DNA of 64,000 nt from Acanthosepion esculentum (GCA_964036315.1 OZ038517.1:23724162-23788161), one strand, 5' to 3'; positions 12,311 to 24,116 are shown, counted from the stretch's first letter. Notes: generated from the sequence alone by a model not told the origin. Numbers and translations are program-made.

Positions 12311-13110
12311 TCCTGGATATGACAATAAGCTACAACTGGCAGCAAGGCCTCTGATTAGGAGTTTTGAGGAGTATGGAGCCACCTGCTGTTCCCATGTCCA
12401 CCCTAATCCAAGGTAGCTGAGACCCTGACAGGTGCTACTATGGGAAAATAATATTCTGATTTTTGTTCGATGTTTCACCAAGAAAGTATAAAAAATACAT
12501 TATGGTAAAAATACCAGCTATATATTTACAAAAAATGACCAGCAGTAATACATTTTTATATCAAAATAACAATTAATACAACACTAAACTATAAAAATAC
12601 TTTTTTTATAGTAAAAGTACCAGCAATACATTTTATCATCACTGAATTATACAGGGTATCCTTAAAGTATGGACATGGTTTTGCTGAAAAGAATTTAGTT
12701 TCTGACGTATGCTAAAAAAGATACACTCAATGAAAATCACAGATGCAATAAGCTTGATTGGATGCATAAAAAGTTAATGTTCTAAAATTGATGGCATTGT
12801 GGAGTTATTGCATAGAGTTCATGTGAATCTTTGTAAGTGCATTAACCTTTGCATCACAAATGATGGAAATCATATTGAAGATTCCAATTTAATAACATGT
12901 TGAAAATTTCATTTCTTCAAAAGATACATTTTTGCTTGTGTATTTAGACCTTAAGGATATCCTGTACATCTGTGTATAATAAATAAATAAAAAATAAAAA
13001 AATAAAAAAAAAGTTTGATGGCTGCAGTTTAAGCCAGAGGATTGCGTCCAAGATATTTAGATTTCAGCTTTAAATAACCCATAGCAGTTGAAATGCCACT
13101 AAACTCAATG
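12311..13110 (+). mobile_element. Family E composite retroposon, copy 1 (interrupted)
   Basis: The head starts TCCTGGATATGACAATAAGC, then GCAGCAAGGCCTCTGAT, GTTTTGAGGAGTATGGAGCC and CCTGACAGGTGCTAC. A middle part follows with degenerate units containing TACCAGC(A/T)ATA. The tail TTTAAATAACCCATAGCAG sits at 13070-13088. The body and tail are separated by a mariner relic at 12652-12964. Other copies are at 33501-33930, 34239-35530 (minus), 37885-38236 and 60670-61155. It encodes no protein. Confidence 0.7.
12652..12964 (+). mobile_element. Mariner-like relic nested in family E
   Basis: The ends are inverted: CAGGGTATCCTTAAAGTATG at the left and, on the other strand, CAGGATATCCTTAAGGTCT at the right. 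Each is bordered by TA, as expected of Tc1/mariner insertion. At about 313 bp it has lost most of its coding region. A short stretch near 12840-12870 can be read as TNDGNHIED, similar to the closing residues of some mariner transposases, but stops interrupt it. Confidence 0.55.
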
Positions 13111-13204
13111 AAAACAACCAACTGGGATGGGAAATTTTTTTTATTTTTTTATCTATTTTTTTTTTATTTATTTTTTTTTATTTTTTATTTTTTTTTTTTT
13201 TTTT

Positions 13205-13290
13205 ACAAAGAAAATGTAGTTGAAGCCATAGAATTGTGTACAAAGTATTTAGATTTCAGCTTTAAATAACCCATAGAGGTTGATATGCCT
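13205..13290 (+). repeat. Duplicated family E tail
   Basis: TTTAGATTTCAGCTTTAAAT followed by AACCCATAG-GGTTGATATGCC repeats the tail at 13050-13110 about 190 bp downstream, separated by a T-rich tract. Confidence 0.6.
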
Positions 13291-13904
13291 CAAAACAAAA
13301 ATTATGACTTCCAGGGGCATTTAAACCATCTTGTGGAATCAAATTTAACAAGTTCAATTTACTGACCTGTCTACTGTAATACTGTTGTATACTTTGTTCA
13401 AAATAGCTAAGAATTAGGAAGGCCATGGTTAGAGAGAGTATTGAAGGAACAGAAGACAAGCTAGGGAAAACAGAGGTTGATTAAATACTCATAAATAGAA
13501 CAGAAAATCTTTAGTAAATAAACTACTTTCTCAAGTCAAGTAAATATCTACTAATGTACTAAAAGTGCCATTGTATTTGAACACCCTGTTTTTAATCTTG
13601 AATGCATCTTTTAAATCCCAGCATGATTCTTGCTTTGTAATTAAGTGGATGTAATTATGTTGTAACAAAATGACAGCCTTGATAGCAAACACAGAAGTGG
13701 AATTGTAGGAAATCCTCCAAAAAGCATTAAAGGAAAGTTAGAAGAAAGGACTAACCATTAATTATAAGAAGGCAGAATATATGGTTGTCAGCAGGAGAAA
13801 TGGCCCAAGATGCAAACTAGGGATTAGAAATGTGAAAATCCTGCAAGTACAAAAGTGAATATCTGCGAAATGTCTGTCTATATTTCTGAAATGAGGTGTT
13901 GTAA
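13291..13904. other. Unrecognised sequence without a gene
   Basis: No gene, tandem repeat or recognisable mobile element is visible here. Confidence 0.45.
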
Positions 13905-14065
13905 CTATTTACATTGTCCAGACTGTTGTCCTCATTTTTATTGCTATATTAACGTTTCGGTTGTCGTATGCACCAGCCTTCTTCAGGTGATTGGAATTTT
14001 CAACTGAACCCTTTATTTCATCCACCTGTGCAGATTGTTCTAGTTCCACATGCTGTGTTTCTTGT
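13905..14065 (-). repeat. Dispersed family G, copy 1
   Basis: It shares, in reverse orientation, the sequence at about 57530-57680: CTTCTTCAGGTG, CAACTGAACCCTTTATTT, ACTGTTGTCCTCAT and CATTGTCCAGAC. A weaker relative is at 63420-63545. The GAAGAAGG-(10-15)-GAAACGTT arrangement is common at the edge of animal interspersed repeats. The family itself is unidentified. Confidence 0.55.
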
Positions 14066-14220
14066 GGATGTTTTGGTCATTTCCCTTTAACTCAACTTGC
14101 TAAGTTTTTGCCCACCACTGCAGTAGTCAGGCAGTTGAACTTGGAACTCTTTGGGTCAATTTACTGGATCCAACTAATGCTTTTATCTACTGGACATGTC
14201 ATTTTTTTTCGTTTTTTTTC

Positions 14221-16332
14221 TTTTCACTCCTTTTCACTCCTCTTCTCTTCTTTTCACTCCTTTTCACTCCTCTTCTCTTCTTTTCACTCCTTTTCACTCC
14301 TCTTCTCTTCTTTTCACTCCTTTTCACTCCTCTTCTCTTCTTTTCACTCCTTTTCACTCGTCTTCACTTCTTTTCACTTCTTTTCACTTCTTTTCTCTTC
14401 TTTTCACTTCTTTTCACTTCTTTTCTCTTCTTTTCACTTCTTTTCTCTTCTTTTCTCTTCTTTTCACTCCTTTTCTCTTCTTTTCACTCCTTTTCTCTTC
14501 TTTTCACTCCTTTTCTCTTCTTTTCACTCCTTTTCTCTTCTTTTCACTCCTTTTCTCTTCTTTTCACTCCTTTTCACTCCTTTTCTCTTCTTTTCTCTTC
14601 TTTTCACTCCTTTTCTCTTCTTTTCACTCCTTTTCTCTTCTTTTCACTCCTTTTCTCTTCTTTTCACTCCTTTTCTCTTCTTTTCACTCCTTTTCTCTTC
14701 TTTTCACTCCTTTTCTCTTCTTTTCACTCCTTTTCTCTTCTTTTCACTCCTTTTCTCTTCTTTTCACTCCTTTTCTCTTCTTTTCACTCCTTTTCTCTTC
14801 TTTTCACTCCTTTTCTCTTCTTTTCACTCCTTTTCTCTTCTTTTCACTCCTTTTCTCTTCTTTTCACTCCTTTTCTCTTCTTTTCACTCCTTTTCTCTTC
14901 TTTTCACTCCTTTTCTCTTCTTTTCACTCCTTTTCTCTTCTTTTCACTCCTTTTCTCTTCTTTTCACTCCTTTTCTCTTCTTTTCACTCCTTTTCTCTTC
15001 TTTTCACTCCTTTTCTCTTCTTTTCACTCCTTTTCTCTTCTTTTCACTCCTTTTCTCTTCTTTTCACTCCTTTTCTCTTCTTTTCACTCCTTTTCTCTTC
15101 TTTTCACTCCTTTTCTCTTCTTTTCACTCCTTTTCTCTTCTTTTCACTCCTTTTCTCTTCTTTTCACTCCTTTTCTCTTCTTTTCACTCCTTTTCTCTTC
15201 TTTTCACTCCTTTTCTCTTCTTTTCACTCCTTTTCTCTTCTTTTCACTCCTTTTCTCTTCTTTTCACTCCTTTTCTCTTCTTTTCACTCCTTTTCTCTTC
15301 TTTTCACTCCTTTTCTCTTCTTTTCACTCCTTTTCTCTTCTTTTCACTCCTTTTCTCTTCTTTTCACTCCTTTTCTCTTCTTTTCACTCCTTTTCTCTTC
15401 TTTTCACTCCTTTTCTCTTCTTTTCACTCCTTTTCTCTTCTTTTCACTCCTTTTCTCTTCTTTTCACTCCTTTTCTTCTTTTCACTCCTTTTCTTCTTTT
15501 CACTCCTTTTCTTCTTTTCACTCCTTTTCTTCTTTTCACTCCTTTTCTTCTTTTCACTCCTTTTCTTCTTTTCACTCCTTTTCTTCTTTTCACTCCTTTT
15601 CTTCTTTTCACTCCTTTTCTCTGCTTTTCTCTTCTTTTCTCTTCTTTTCACTCCTTTTCTCTTCTTTTCACTCCTTTTCTCTTCTTTTCACTCCTTTTCT
15701 CTTCTTTTCACTCCTTTTCTCTTCTTTTCACTCCTTTTCACTCCTTTTCTTCTTTTCACTCCTTTTCTCTTCTTTTCACTCCTTTTCTCTTCTTTTCACT
15801 TCTTTTCTCTTCTTTTCACTTCTTTTCTCTTCTTTTCACTTCTTTTCACTTCTTTTCACTCCTTTTCTCTTCTTTTCACTCCTTTTCTCTTCTTTTCTCT
15901 TCTTTTCACTCCTTTTCTCTTCTTTTCACTCCTTTTCTCTTCTTTTCACTCCTTTTCTCTTCTTTTCACTCCTTTTCTCTTCTTTTCACTCCTTTTCTCT
16001 TCTTTTCACTCCTTTTCTCTTCTTTTCACTTCTTTTCACTCCTTTTCACTCCTTTTCTATTCTTTTCACTCCTTTTCTATTCTTTTCACTCCTTTTCTAT
16101 TCTTTTCACTCCTTTTCTATTCTTTTCACTCCTTTTCTATTCTTTTCACTCCTTTTCTCTTCTTTTCACTCCTTTTCTATTCTTTTCACTCCTTTTCTAT
16201 TCTTTTCACTCCTTTTCACTCCTTTTCTATTCTTTTCACTCCTTTTCACTCCTTTTCTCTTCTTTTCACTCCTTTTCACTCCTTTTCTCTTCTTTTCACT
16301 CCTTTTCTCTTTTTTTTCACTCCTTTTCTCTC
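14221..16332. repeat. Modular 10/20/18-bp pyrimidine minisatellite
   Basis: The array is built from 10-bp modules on the plus strand: TTTTCACTCC, TTTTCTCTTC, TTTTCACTTC and TTTTCTATTC. From about 14641 to 15460 they alternate perfectly as a 20-bp unit. From about 15461 to 15622 an 18-bp derivative, TTTTCACTCCTTTTCTTC, is repeated nine times. A block rich in the TTTTCTATTC module lies at about 16051-16240. The plus strand has no G in the regular units. The 726-805-residue frames over this region are artefacts of stop-free pyrimidine repeats. Confidence 0.96.
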
Positions 16333-18235
16333 TCTTGTCCTCCTCCTTTTATTTTTTTTCTCTCTCTTCTCCTTAATGTTATATTTGACACCAGTCATTA
16401 TCATCTGACCTTTTTTTGGCTTGGTGTGAACATTTCAAATTATTTCCCCACACCACTATCTAATTTACTTTTCTATGGTATTAAGGAAAATCAACCATTT
16501 GGTAATGATAGGGCAAAAATTTTGTTGAAGCAGTTTGGATTTTTGTTCATACCAAGGCTCAAATGAATAATTCGAATCTTTTCTGTTGCTTTTCACAGTT
16601 TTCTCTTGATAGATTTTACATACTTATTTTTTTCTTTTTTTTTTTTTTTTAATAAATCCCGCATAAAGAGTTTAAGACTATATAAACAAAGCACTGGAAT
16701 AATTACTGATTTCAGAAATTTGGACAAATATTTATCTTTGGCTTGATATTTTGATGTCATGGTTTACATCATACTCAGATTTTTTTTTCTTGTATACTTT
16801 CTTTCAGTTTTTATCCAACGCTGCTATTTTTTTCTCTCACTGTTTTTCTTTTTTCCTTATAGTCATGTCCAAAGTTTTACTAGAAAATGAGCATACACAA
16901 TGAAAAAAAATACTCAAAAATTTGTGAAAATCTTTATTATGAAGTTTCAAAGATCAAAGGATATTTTGAGATAAAAAACAACTTTTCAATCCTTGTTATA
17001 ACTCTCAAAAGTTTGGTTAAAAAAATCTTTTTTTTTTCTTTTCAGCGTCACCTTTATATACACATAAAAAGAATGAAAATAAATCTTTTCAAAATACTGG
17101 GGGCTGAATTGTAAGATTTTTCATTTTTTCTTTCTTCTATTTTTTTTTTTTTTTTTTAACATCTGTTAACCCCCACTTAATTTTTATGAAATTTCAAGTA
17201 ATTCTTTTTTGTAGGGCTTGATGTTCATACTAGTTATCAGATGTCCTTGAAGAATTTAAATCATAAAATTTTGGGGGTCAAATTGGATTCCCAGTTAGAA
17301 AATTTTCTCTGAATTGTGAAATAAAAAAAATGTAATAAAACTAAGACATTATTTAATTAAAATACCTTTTAATTGCTTTTATAAATAAAATATATTATGG
17401 ACATTATTATTTTATGAAAATTTTTTTCATTGACTGATGAATTTTTACAAGAATTGTTTTAATTTAAATAATTTGTAAACTTTTAAATCTAATAATAGAT
17501 AAATAGTTTGTTGCAGTAAAGTGATATTCTTATTGAATAAAAACTGTATTTACTTTTTCATAAATGAAAAAGCTTACTACAATTCAGTCCCACAGTATTT
17601 TAAAATGTTTTATTCTTTTTAATAGGTATATAAATGTGCTGATTTTTGTAAATACGTCTATAAATGATTTAAGAAAAATAAGAGCAGTAACTATAGTAAA
17701 ATTAAAAATTTTCTTTGTGAGTAGGACTATAAAGCCAAAGTACTTAGAATTCAATAAAATATTAGAATACTTAAGATATTATAAAATTGTTTGTATTGAT
17801 GGGCAGTTAAAGAAAAAAACATCAAAGGAAAGGTATTTCTTTTGTATTCATATTAATTTATTGCGATTACCTCCCCTTTAAATAAATGAGCTAAATATCC
17901 GGCTGTTGATAAATGTCACCATCACTGAAAAACACCTACGTCTGTGTTAAGAACTGCTTTTCTATAGCATTTTAAATTGAAAAGTAATGTTTCAATTCAG
18001 ATTAATTAAACTTTAACTCATTTAATTTTTCACAAATAATGTTTCGGATAAGTATATTTTATTTTTGAAAGATGCTTTTAATAAAGAGAATTGTTGACAG
18101 ATTTGTCAATGTGGATAATTTTATCAATTTTACTGAGAATCAGTTTGAAATACAGGAAAGTATTTTGCTTATTGGAAATACTAAATTTAAATTGTCACTT
18201 GGAATTAAAATTAAAGCTTCAAGAAAGTAAACTTG
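16333..18235. other. Very AT-rich sequence without a gene
   Basis: Only poly-T and poly-A tracts are seen (for example about 16639-16650 and 17142-17158). The 105-residue frame at 17564-17881 has Lys/Ile/Phe-rich composition typical of random AT-rich DNA and no recognisable motif. Confidence 0.5.
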
Positions 18236-19718
18236 TTTTTTTTTATCATTTCACCTCAAGCAAGGCAGGAAAGCCACTGATATGCAGGGGGTTACAGAGA
18301 GTGAAGGTGGGAGAATAAGTAAGGGGAACCAAGGAAAGGATAAAAGCTGAACGGGGTTCAAGAAGATGGGTTGTTGCAGTGATAAGGGAATCAAGGAAAC
18401 AAGAATTCCACAGACAGGAAATACCAGAAAAGAAACTGTGGGAGTAGAAGTAACAGTTAAATTTAAATAATTCAATAGTAAAAAAAAAACCTCATGCAGA
18501 GAGGGCACCAGAGTAAAAAAAAAAGCTCATCAGGGCAGTTACTATGAAAATATTTGTAAAAAAGACAGAGGGAAGCCATGGCACATTGGTGAGCAAGTGA
18601 CTGAAATCAAGATATCAAGTAAGGATCAATTACATTATGGATCCTCCTCTGGATTTTGTCAAGAATCTCAAGAGTAGCAGGAGCACCAGACCAGATATGG
18701 CAACAGTATTCAATGGACTCTAATGAGAAAAACGATCTGGCGTTACACAGTGACCCAATTTTCCTTGCAGCTATTGATTCAATGTAGTGATTCCACTTCA
18801 AATCAGTTGAAAACATGAAGCCAAGTGTGTTGCTCTCCACGAGTTTAGCATTAACCATGCTGATGGCAGACAGGAAAGATTCTTGATGGTGGTTGAATGA
18901 GAGCAGTTTTGTTTTGGTGCCATTAAAATTCACAAGCCATTTCCTGCCCCAGTTAACCACAAATTGGAGGTCCTTTTCAAGAGCAGCAGCCAGGTTAACT
19001 TGGTTGGCTCTGGCAGATTTTCTACTGAGACAGGAGTAAATAGTAGTGTCATCTGCATAAATGCCTACTTTGGAATTGATGATATCAGGGAGATCATTGA
19101 TGAAGATGAGAAACAGCATACGACCCAGGGTAAAACCTTGGAGGGGACACGCGTTCATGTGAAAGGTGAGTCCATTCAGAAAGACTTACATTTCACAATT
19201 TGATAGGAATAATTGGATTAAATTGATCAGTCGTCCAGTGATACTGTAGCCCTGGATCTTACATAGAAGACCAGTATGCCAAGGCCTGTCAACCGCCTTC
19301 AAGATATCAAAAACCACAGCTCGGGCTTCACCATTTATTATCAAAAGCTTGATATACATATTCAATGATGGCTGTTTGCACATCAATGATAGATCTAGCA
19401 AAACGGAAGCTATATCATTTTCAGAGAGTAGGTTGTGAGAGGTAAGGCACATAACTGTTTCAGCATTTATTAAAGCCTTGGATACTTTGCCAAAAAGTGG
19501 TAGGAGACTAATAGGGTGATAGATGGGTCAGAAGGTTCTCCAGAGTTCTTGAAAATAGAAACCACAAAGGATTTTTAGCAAGAAGGAAACTGAGGCAGTA
19601 GTTGCAGAGTTTGGAGAGAAGTAGAGCCAGCTTGGTAGCACATTTCTTTATAATGATGGCTAGGATACCGTCACCTCTGCTTGCCTCATTGGAATCTAAT
19701 TTAGAAATAGAGGAAGCC

Positions 19719-19754
<36 letters not shown>

Positions 19755-21305
19755 ATAATAATGGGTATAAAGTAATTAATATTAACAAAACAAAAGTCAT
19801 TGAAACAAAGCAAGTTCAGTCGACCAATGATGACAATTCCAGAACAACGTAACTATAAACAATTTTTTCTATCCTCTGCCAGCTGCTATGATAGAGAAAG
19901 CATTACCTCGAACCATCGCCAGTGAGACACGCTGCAAGAGCCACTCCGTTTCGCGAGGCTCGTTCCTTAATCGAGACGCAATCGCGCCAATCCTCTGAAG
20001 GAACACCATCGAACGAGGGCCAATTTAGAAATGATGTCTGAGACCAGTGACAGTGTTATGTTCATAACACTCACCAGTATCTCTGTCCTATTGGGGAAAT
20101 CGGGTGTGGGTACTCTAAATGAGTTGAGTGTTGAGTGGGAAGAGAATTTCCGAGCAAAGCGTTCAACATTGTCTGCTGTAGATGTCAGGACATCAAATTG
20201 ATTGAATAGAGGGGGGATTGAGGATCTGACATTGTTCAGCACACTCTTGCAGTGCTGCCAATAATCTCTAGAACCAAACTTACATGATGCTATGTTTTTC
20301 TTTCTATTAGAAAACAGTAACTTCACTTCTTTGAGGATATGTTTGCACTTGTTATGAACAGAGACATTTGCTGCAATCTGATGTTTCTCTGGTACAGCCA
20401 GAAGAAGTGATTTCTGTAGGCTGTAGTGGTTAAACGTGAATGAATGTGGTTTAACTTTGTATTTCCTTACTGGAAGGAAAGCACTGATGCCAGCTTTCAC
20501 CCAGGAGATCTCAGATGAGCATTTTTGAACAGGATAGTTAAAAACTTAATTCAAAGGGACGTCACAAAGGAAATCCTGGTACGAGCCCCAATCTGCTCAT
20601 TGATAATAGAAAGATATGTTGGTAGGAGCTTCTTGGCTAGTGGGAAGTGGAAAGAAGTTTACAGACACAGCCTTATGATTGGAGATGCCAAGGGGGCAAA
20701 GCTATGTAGTACAACAAGTCAAGGATAGAGGATAAAAAAAGACCAAGAAGAGAAATGTGTACGTCACTGTTACTGGGGAAATGTGTGGGGAAGTTAAACA
20801 CTTGTGTGAAAGACTGAGTCATTGAGAAGTTAATAGTTTGGATGCCAGTGAAGTCGGTGACAGTGTTTAAGCCACCAGGTATAGTGGGCATTAATGTCAC
20901 CGAACACAAATATATTTACAAACTGGTGAAGGGAGATGGCCATGTCTTTATTATCAGAAATAATATCCAGCAGGCAGCAGTTTTGAGTGGAAGGGGAAGA
21001 GTAGAGAAAAAAGAGCCGACTCAGTTAAGTAGAGAAAGGAAGAGACACCTGTAAGAATTGTCTAAAGATTCAAGAGAGTTCCCTAGCCAGCAGATGTTTG
21101 TGGACATTAACTCCCAGGCTATACATGTAGACATTAGAGTTCTTTCTAAGGAGAGGAAGGTATCCAGGAATTGAGAAATCTGAGGATGGTATTGAAGAGT
21201 TAAGATTACTTTCACAGAGGGCGAGGATGTCTTTTTGAAGAGGAACAACTCCACACTGTAGAAGTTGGTACAAATACCACGAATGTTGAAAAATGAAGTT
21301 TAGGT
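18236..21305 (-). mobile_element. Decayed jockey-like LINE: endonuclease and reverse transcriptase
   Basis: Read on the minus strand, this is the most complete LINE in the window. It starts near 21300 with NIRGI-TNF and continues with DILALCESNLNSSIPSSDF, the start of an APE-type endonuclease. Endonuclease-end motifs follow (FPTHFPSNSDVHISLL, 20690-20860). A linker with SRDYWQHCKSVLN lies near 20250. The reverse transcriptase starts at ISKLDSNEAS (about 19660), has AVVFDILKAVDRPWHTGLL (about 19280), then LIFINDLPDII and the catalytic YADDTTIY (about 19040). The end is ILDKIQRRI (about 18650), and a T-run at 18236-18244 is the poly(A) tail. Frameshifts and stops break it into at least six frames, so it is inactive. 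A SINE sits inside it at 19709-20021. The 5' end is not defined and may extend beyond 21305. Confidence 0.9.
19698..20032 (-). mobile_element. SINE nested in the LINE, with 11-bp target duplication
   Basis: The insert (19709-20021, 313 bp) splits the LINE codons for D-I-I-S-K-L-D. AATTTAGAAAT occurs on both sides (19698-19708 and 20022-20032) and once would restore the LINE frame, so it is the target-site duplication. On the minus strand the element starts GGCCCTCGTTCGATGG, is GC-rich for about 120 bases and has a polymerase-III B-box-like GGTTCGAGG near 19911. It ends in a short (ATT)n and an A-run (seen as T, 19721-19750), followed by TCGGCTTCCTCT. It differs from the tRNA-derived SINE elsewhere in the window. 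Calling it a SINE rests on size, tail, B-box-like motif and duplication. Confidence 0.75.
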
Positions 21306-21734
21306 GGTTTTTTTTTGTTTTTTTTTTTGTTGAGATGGTTTAGGTTATTAGTTATTTATAGTCATGATGTGTTATTTTGATAAGGAAAGGCCTAGGATGG
21401 TGTGGTGGTGGTGGTGGTAGTAGTAGTATTAGTCGGTCATCTAATGTAACGTGCTGGAAGGGAATGGGTGCAAATTGCAACATTTTATGGCTTCGGGGTT
21501 GCCTGCTGGAGGTGATTGCAAGTACGCTCTTTCATGCTCAACATGGCACTGCAAGAACTCCGATATTATGCGATTGTTGATCAGAGCATCCTCTTAAGAC
21601 ACTATGCAAGAGTTCAGGCTCCAATTACCAGTTGGGAGCAGTAACCAGAAAACTGCCAACTTGGTACCCTCAGAAGGAAGAGATGTTGCCATCATCCACA
21701 CATCACAAAAATTCATGATAGCAACACTATTGAG
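21306..21734. other. Possible LINE 5' region and (GGT/AGT)n tract
   Basis: A (GGT)n/(AGT)n run lies at about 21398-21430. The rest may belong to the LINE upstream of its endonuclease, but I see no protein motif to confirm that. Confidence 0.35.
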
Positions 21735-21839
21735 AGAAGGAAAGGAACTGGGAACCCCTTCCAAAACCAGGGATAAGCATCAACTCCTGTTTAAAAGAAG
21801 GGAGAGGAGCATGGACTCAGAGATAGGAAAGCCAATTTA

Positions 21840-21840
<1 letters not shown>
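21735..21840 (+). repeat. Dispersed family A copy
   Basis: It contains GGAACTGGGAAC, CCAGGGATAAGCATCAACTC and GGGAGAGGAGCATGGACT, in the same orientation as the copy at 7671-7790. A (TA)n tract follows directly at 21843-21875. Confidence 0.6.

Positions 21841-21842
<2 letters not shown>

Positions 21843-21875
<33 letters not shown>
21843..21875. repeat. (TA)n microsatellite
   Basis: Uninterrupted TA dinucleotides. Similar tracts occur at 22584-22619, 23370-23406, 24078-24113, 25352-25403, 44274-44304, 49075-49116, 50946-50976, 51378-51400 and 53731-53761. They often sit at the edge of an interspersed repeat. Confidence 0.95.
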
Positions 21876-21880
<5 letters not shown>

Positions 21881-21924
21881 AAAAAAAGTTACTAAGTTTT
21901 AATTTAGTTAAAGTTCATTTAGGA

Positions 21925-22490
21925 ATTCAATAAAGAATTAAAATGGCAAATACATACCTCTGAAAGAACTTTACACAACAAACAATTCTGGGTGGACATC
22001 CAATTCAGTTATAACAGAATAAACACTGATAACTTATATTTGGAATTACTGTGTGGCCCACAGAACTTATTAGACTATGCTAAGTTTAACTGACATTAGA
22101 AGGGAGAGGCAGTAACAGGTAGTTGGTGAAGGGGATTAGTCCCAGAATCATAGCAGCAGTGTAAAATAATAGACAAAATACAGTGCCCACTAACTATTAA
22201 GATTAATTTTAGTCAAGATGATGAATGATTCAAGCATGAAATTTAACTCGAATTTAAACACTCAACATACCACAGCTAACGTGAAATAGAAAGAGGAAAG
22301 CAAAAAGAAATAATTAAAAAAAGTGAAAAAAAATTCAAATTGGAAGAGACAGAGAGAGAGAGAGACAAAAAAAAACAAGAGGAAAGAAGAAAAAAATTCA
22401 GTTATCAGTTCAAACAAGAATTAAAAATGACATATATATACTTCTGAAAGAACTTTACAAGACAAATTGTTCTGGGTGTATACAAACAAG
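21925..22490 (+). repeat. Pair of direct repeats about 480 bp apart
   Basis: CTGAAAGAACTTTACA is present near 21961 and again near 22444, each preceded by AAGAATTAAAA-TG and followed by AATT-TTCTGGGTG. The segment between holds a (GA)n stretch at about 22350-22363. It may be an interspersed element with terminal direct repeats or a simple local duplication; no coding region is seen. Confidence 0.5.
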
Positions 22491-22583
22491 AAAAATTAAA
22501 TGAAGAGATTTATCACAGTACCCTGTCGGTCAGTTTTAATTAAACTTGTATAAAAGAGGGATTGCTGCCTGGATATACAGTTG

Positions 22584-22619
<36 letters not shown>
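22584..22619. repeat. (TA)n microsatellite
   Basis: Uninterrupted TA dinucleotides, about 36 bp. Confidence 0.95.
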
Positions 22620-22622
<3 letters not shown>

Positions 22623-22844
22623 CCATCACCTTTTACACAAGGTAGTAATGGAAATGTCCTTACTTTGGGTTGAATTTCTTTAAGCTTTTATTTGTTTTTG
22701 TGGAGATGTTTTGTTTTTTGATAGTAAAGTGACAGTGATTAATCCTTGTGTGAAACCTTGGCTGAAATCAGTATTATGTTTGATAAGTGTTTCATGGATT
22801 TTTTTTTTTTTTTTTTAGTTACGGTAGCAAATTTTAGTCTGAAG

Positions 22845-23235
22845 TTAGATACTAATGGAGTCTGCTGTTGTTTATGATGTATGAGGATCAAGCAGCTCAG
22901 TTCTCGGAACACAGCCAGACCACCTGCACATATCATTTGATTATAGTGATGAAGACTTGTACAGAACCAACAAGAATTTTTGGATGAGCTGAAGGCAGAG
23001 AACTGGTGTACAGTATGCCACAAGGCCCCTGAACAGCTCTCTTCAGGTTTTGAATTCAGAGTTGTTGTTTTCCTTGACCAGTTGCCACCTAAGGCTTTAG
23101 AACCCAGTCTGTCCTGCTATTTACCTGAAAAAGAGATGGATTTATACTTTCCCCAAGGGTATGAGCACACAAGTTAATGTAATGAATTCAACAGGAATTT
23201 GAACTAGACTCTCCAATTCCTTCATCTTAGCTGCA
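22845..23235 (-). mobile_element. tRNA-derived SINE, near-full copy
   Basis: On the minus strand it starts with a tRNA-like head whose B box reads AGTTCAAATTCC (consensus GWTCRANNCC). It continues through ATACCCTTGGGGAAAGTATA, GGTAAATAGCAGGACAGACT, CCTTGTGGCATA and GGTTCTGTACAAG to CTGAGCTGCTTGATCCTCAT. The full plus-strand copy at 50977-51375 has the same order of landmarks. The total is about 380 bp, long for a SINE but within known range. The 94-residue minus-strand frame here is incidental. Confidence 0.75.
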
Positions 23236-23370
23236 ATCCATTACTCCCCCATGCCTATATATAGATATATATCTTTATAGATAATGTGTGTAAGTGAACA
23301 TTGGAGCCAACACCCAGTCTGCTTCATGCTTAAACAAAACTGTCCGGCCATGTTTAATGTTTTGACTCTA

Positions 23371-23409
<39 letters not shown>

Positions 23410-23884
23410 TCAGTGGTGCATTATGTGTAGGCATCTTGTGTTATTCTTATGGTTATTTGGGTGATGGTAAGTTAGATTTCAAATTATTCTAGATGCGATT
23501 GAGTAGAAATAATTGTGGATGTGAATGCAGTTTCATGTCTTTTTTTATATGGTTTTAACGTTTTTATTTATTATTGATTATTTTATTTGTTGTTGGTTAT
23601 TACATTTACTCGTATTTACATATGCATTCATAGTTTATTCATTTGTTTATCATTTAATTTATTTATTTATTGGTTTGGTTTAATTTATTTCACTTAATTT
23701 TATTTTTGTTCATTTTTAGTATGTGATTAATTAGTAATGTAGTAAAAATTTGCTTTTGTGTCTTTTATATTTACTTATGCTCTATCCCCGATATTGAGCA
23801 CTTTAACATATAAATATAGCATATCTTAAAACTATATTTTTGTCATATATATAATGAACTCTCTCACGATTTTTTTATTTATCA
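23236..23884. other. AT-rich sequence with a (TA)n tract, no gene
   Basis: A (TA)n tract is at about 23370-23406. The rest is T-rich, with TTTATT-type short repeats near 23560-23720. Confidence 0.5.
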
Positions 23885-24060
23885 GGATCAAAATCTCAAT
23901 TCTTAGAGTTAAAAACCAGACTACCTGCACCTATTTGATTATAGTGTTGAAGGCTTTGGCAGAACCAACCACACCTTTCACAAGAACTGAATACAGAACT
24001 AGTGCACATTGTGTACCACAAACTCTTTGATTTCTCATTCCAGTGATATTCATGACACCA
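23885..24060 (-). mobile_element. tRNA-derived SINE, 3' half only
   Basis: It matches the 3' half of the SINE at 22845-23050: AACCAGACTACCTGCACC, TTTGATTATAGTG-TGAAG and CAGAACCAAC are shared. The tRNA-like head is missing. Confidence 0.65.
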
Positions 24061-24061
24061 T

Positions 24062-24064
24062 CTC

Positions 24065-24113
<49 letters not shown>
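24062..24113. repeat. (TG)n(TA)n compound microsatellite
   Basis: A short TG run leads directly into a long TA run between the SINE fragment and family D. Confidence 0.9.

Positions 24114-24116
<3 letters not shown>

Noticed and set aside
13991..16408. Frames of 726-805 codons rich in Phe/Ser/Leu
   Set aside because: Stop-free pyrimidine repeat, no domain and no splice context.
17564..17881. 105-codon frame as a possible small gene
   Set aside because: Composition is that of AT-rich random sequence, with no motif, splice signals or second support.
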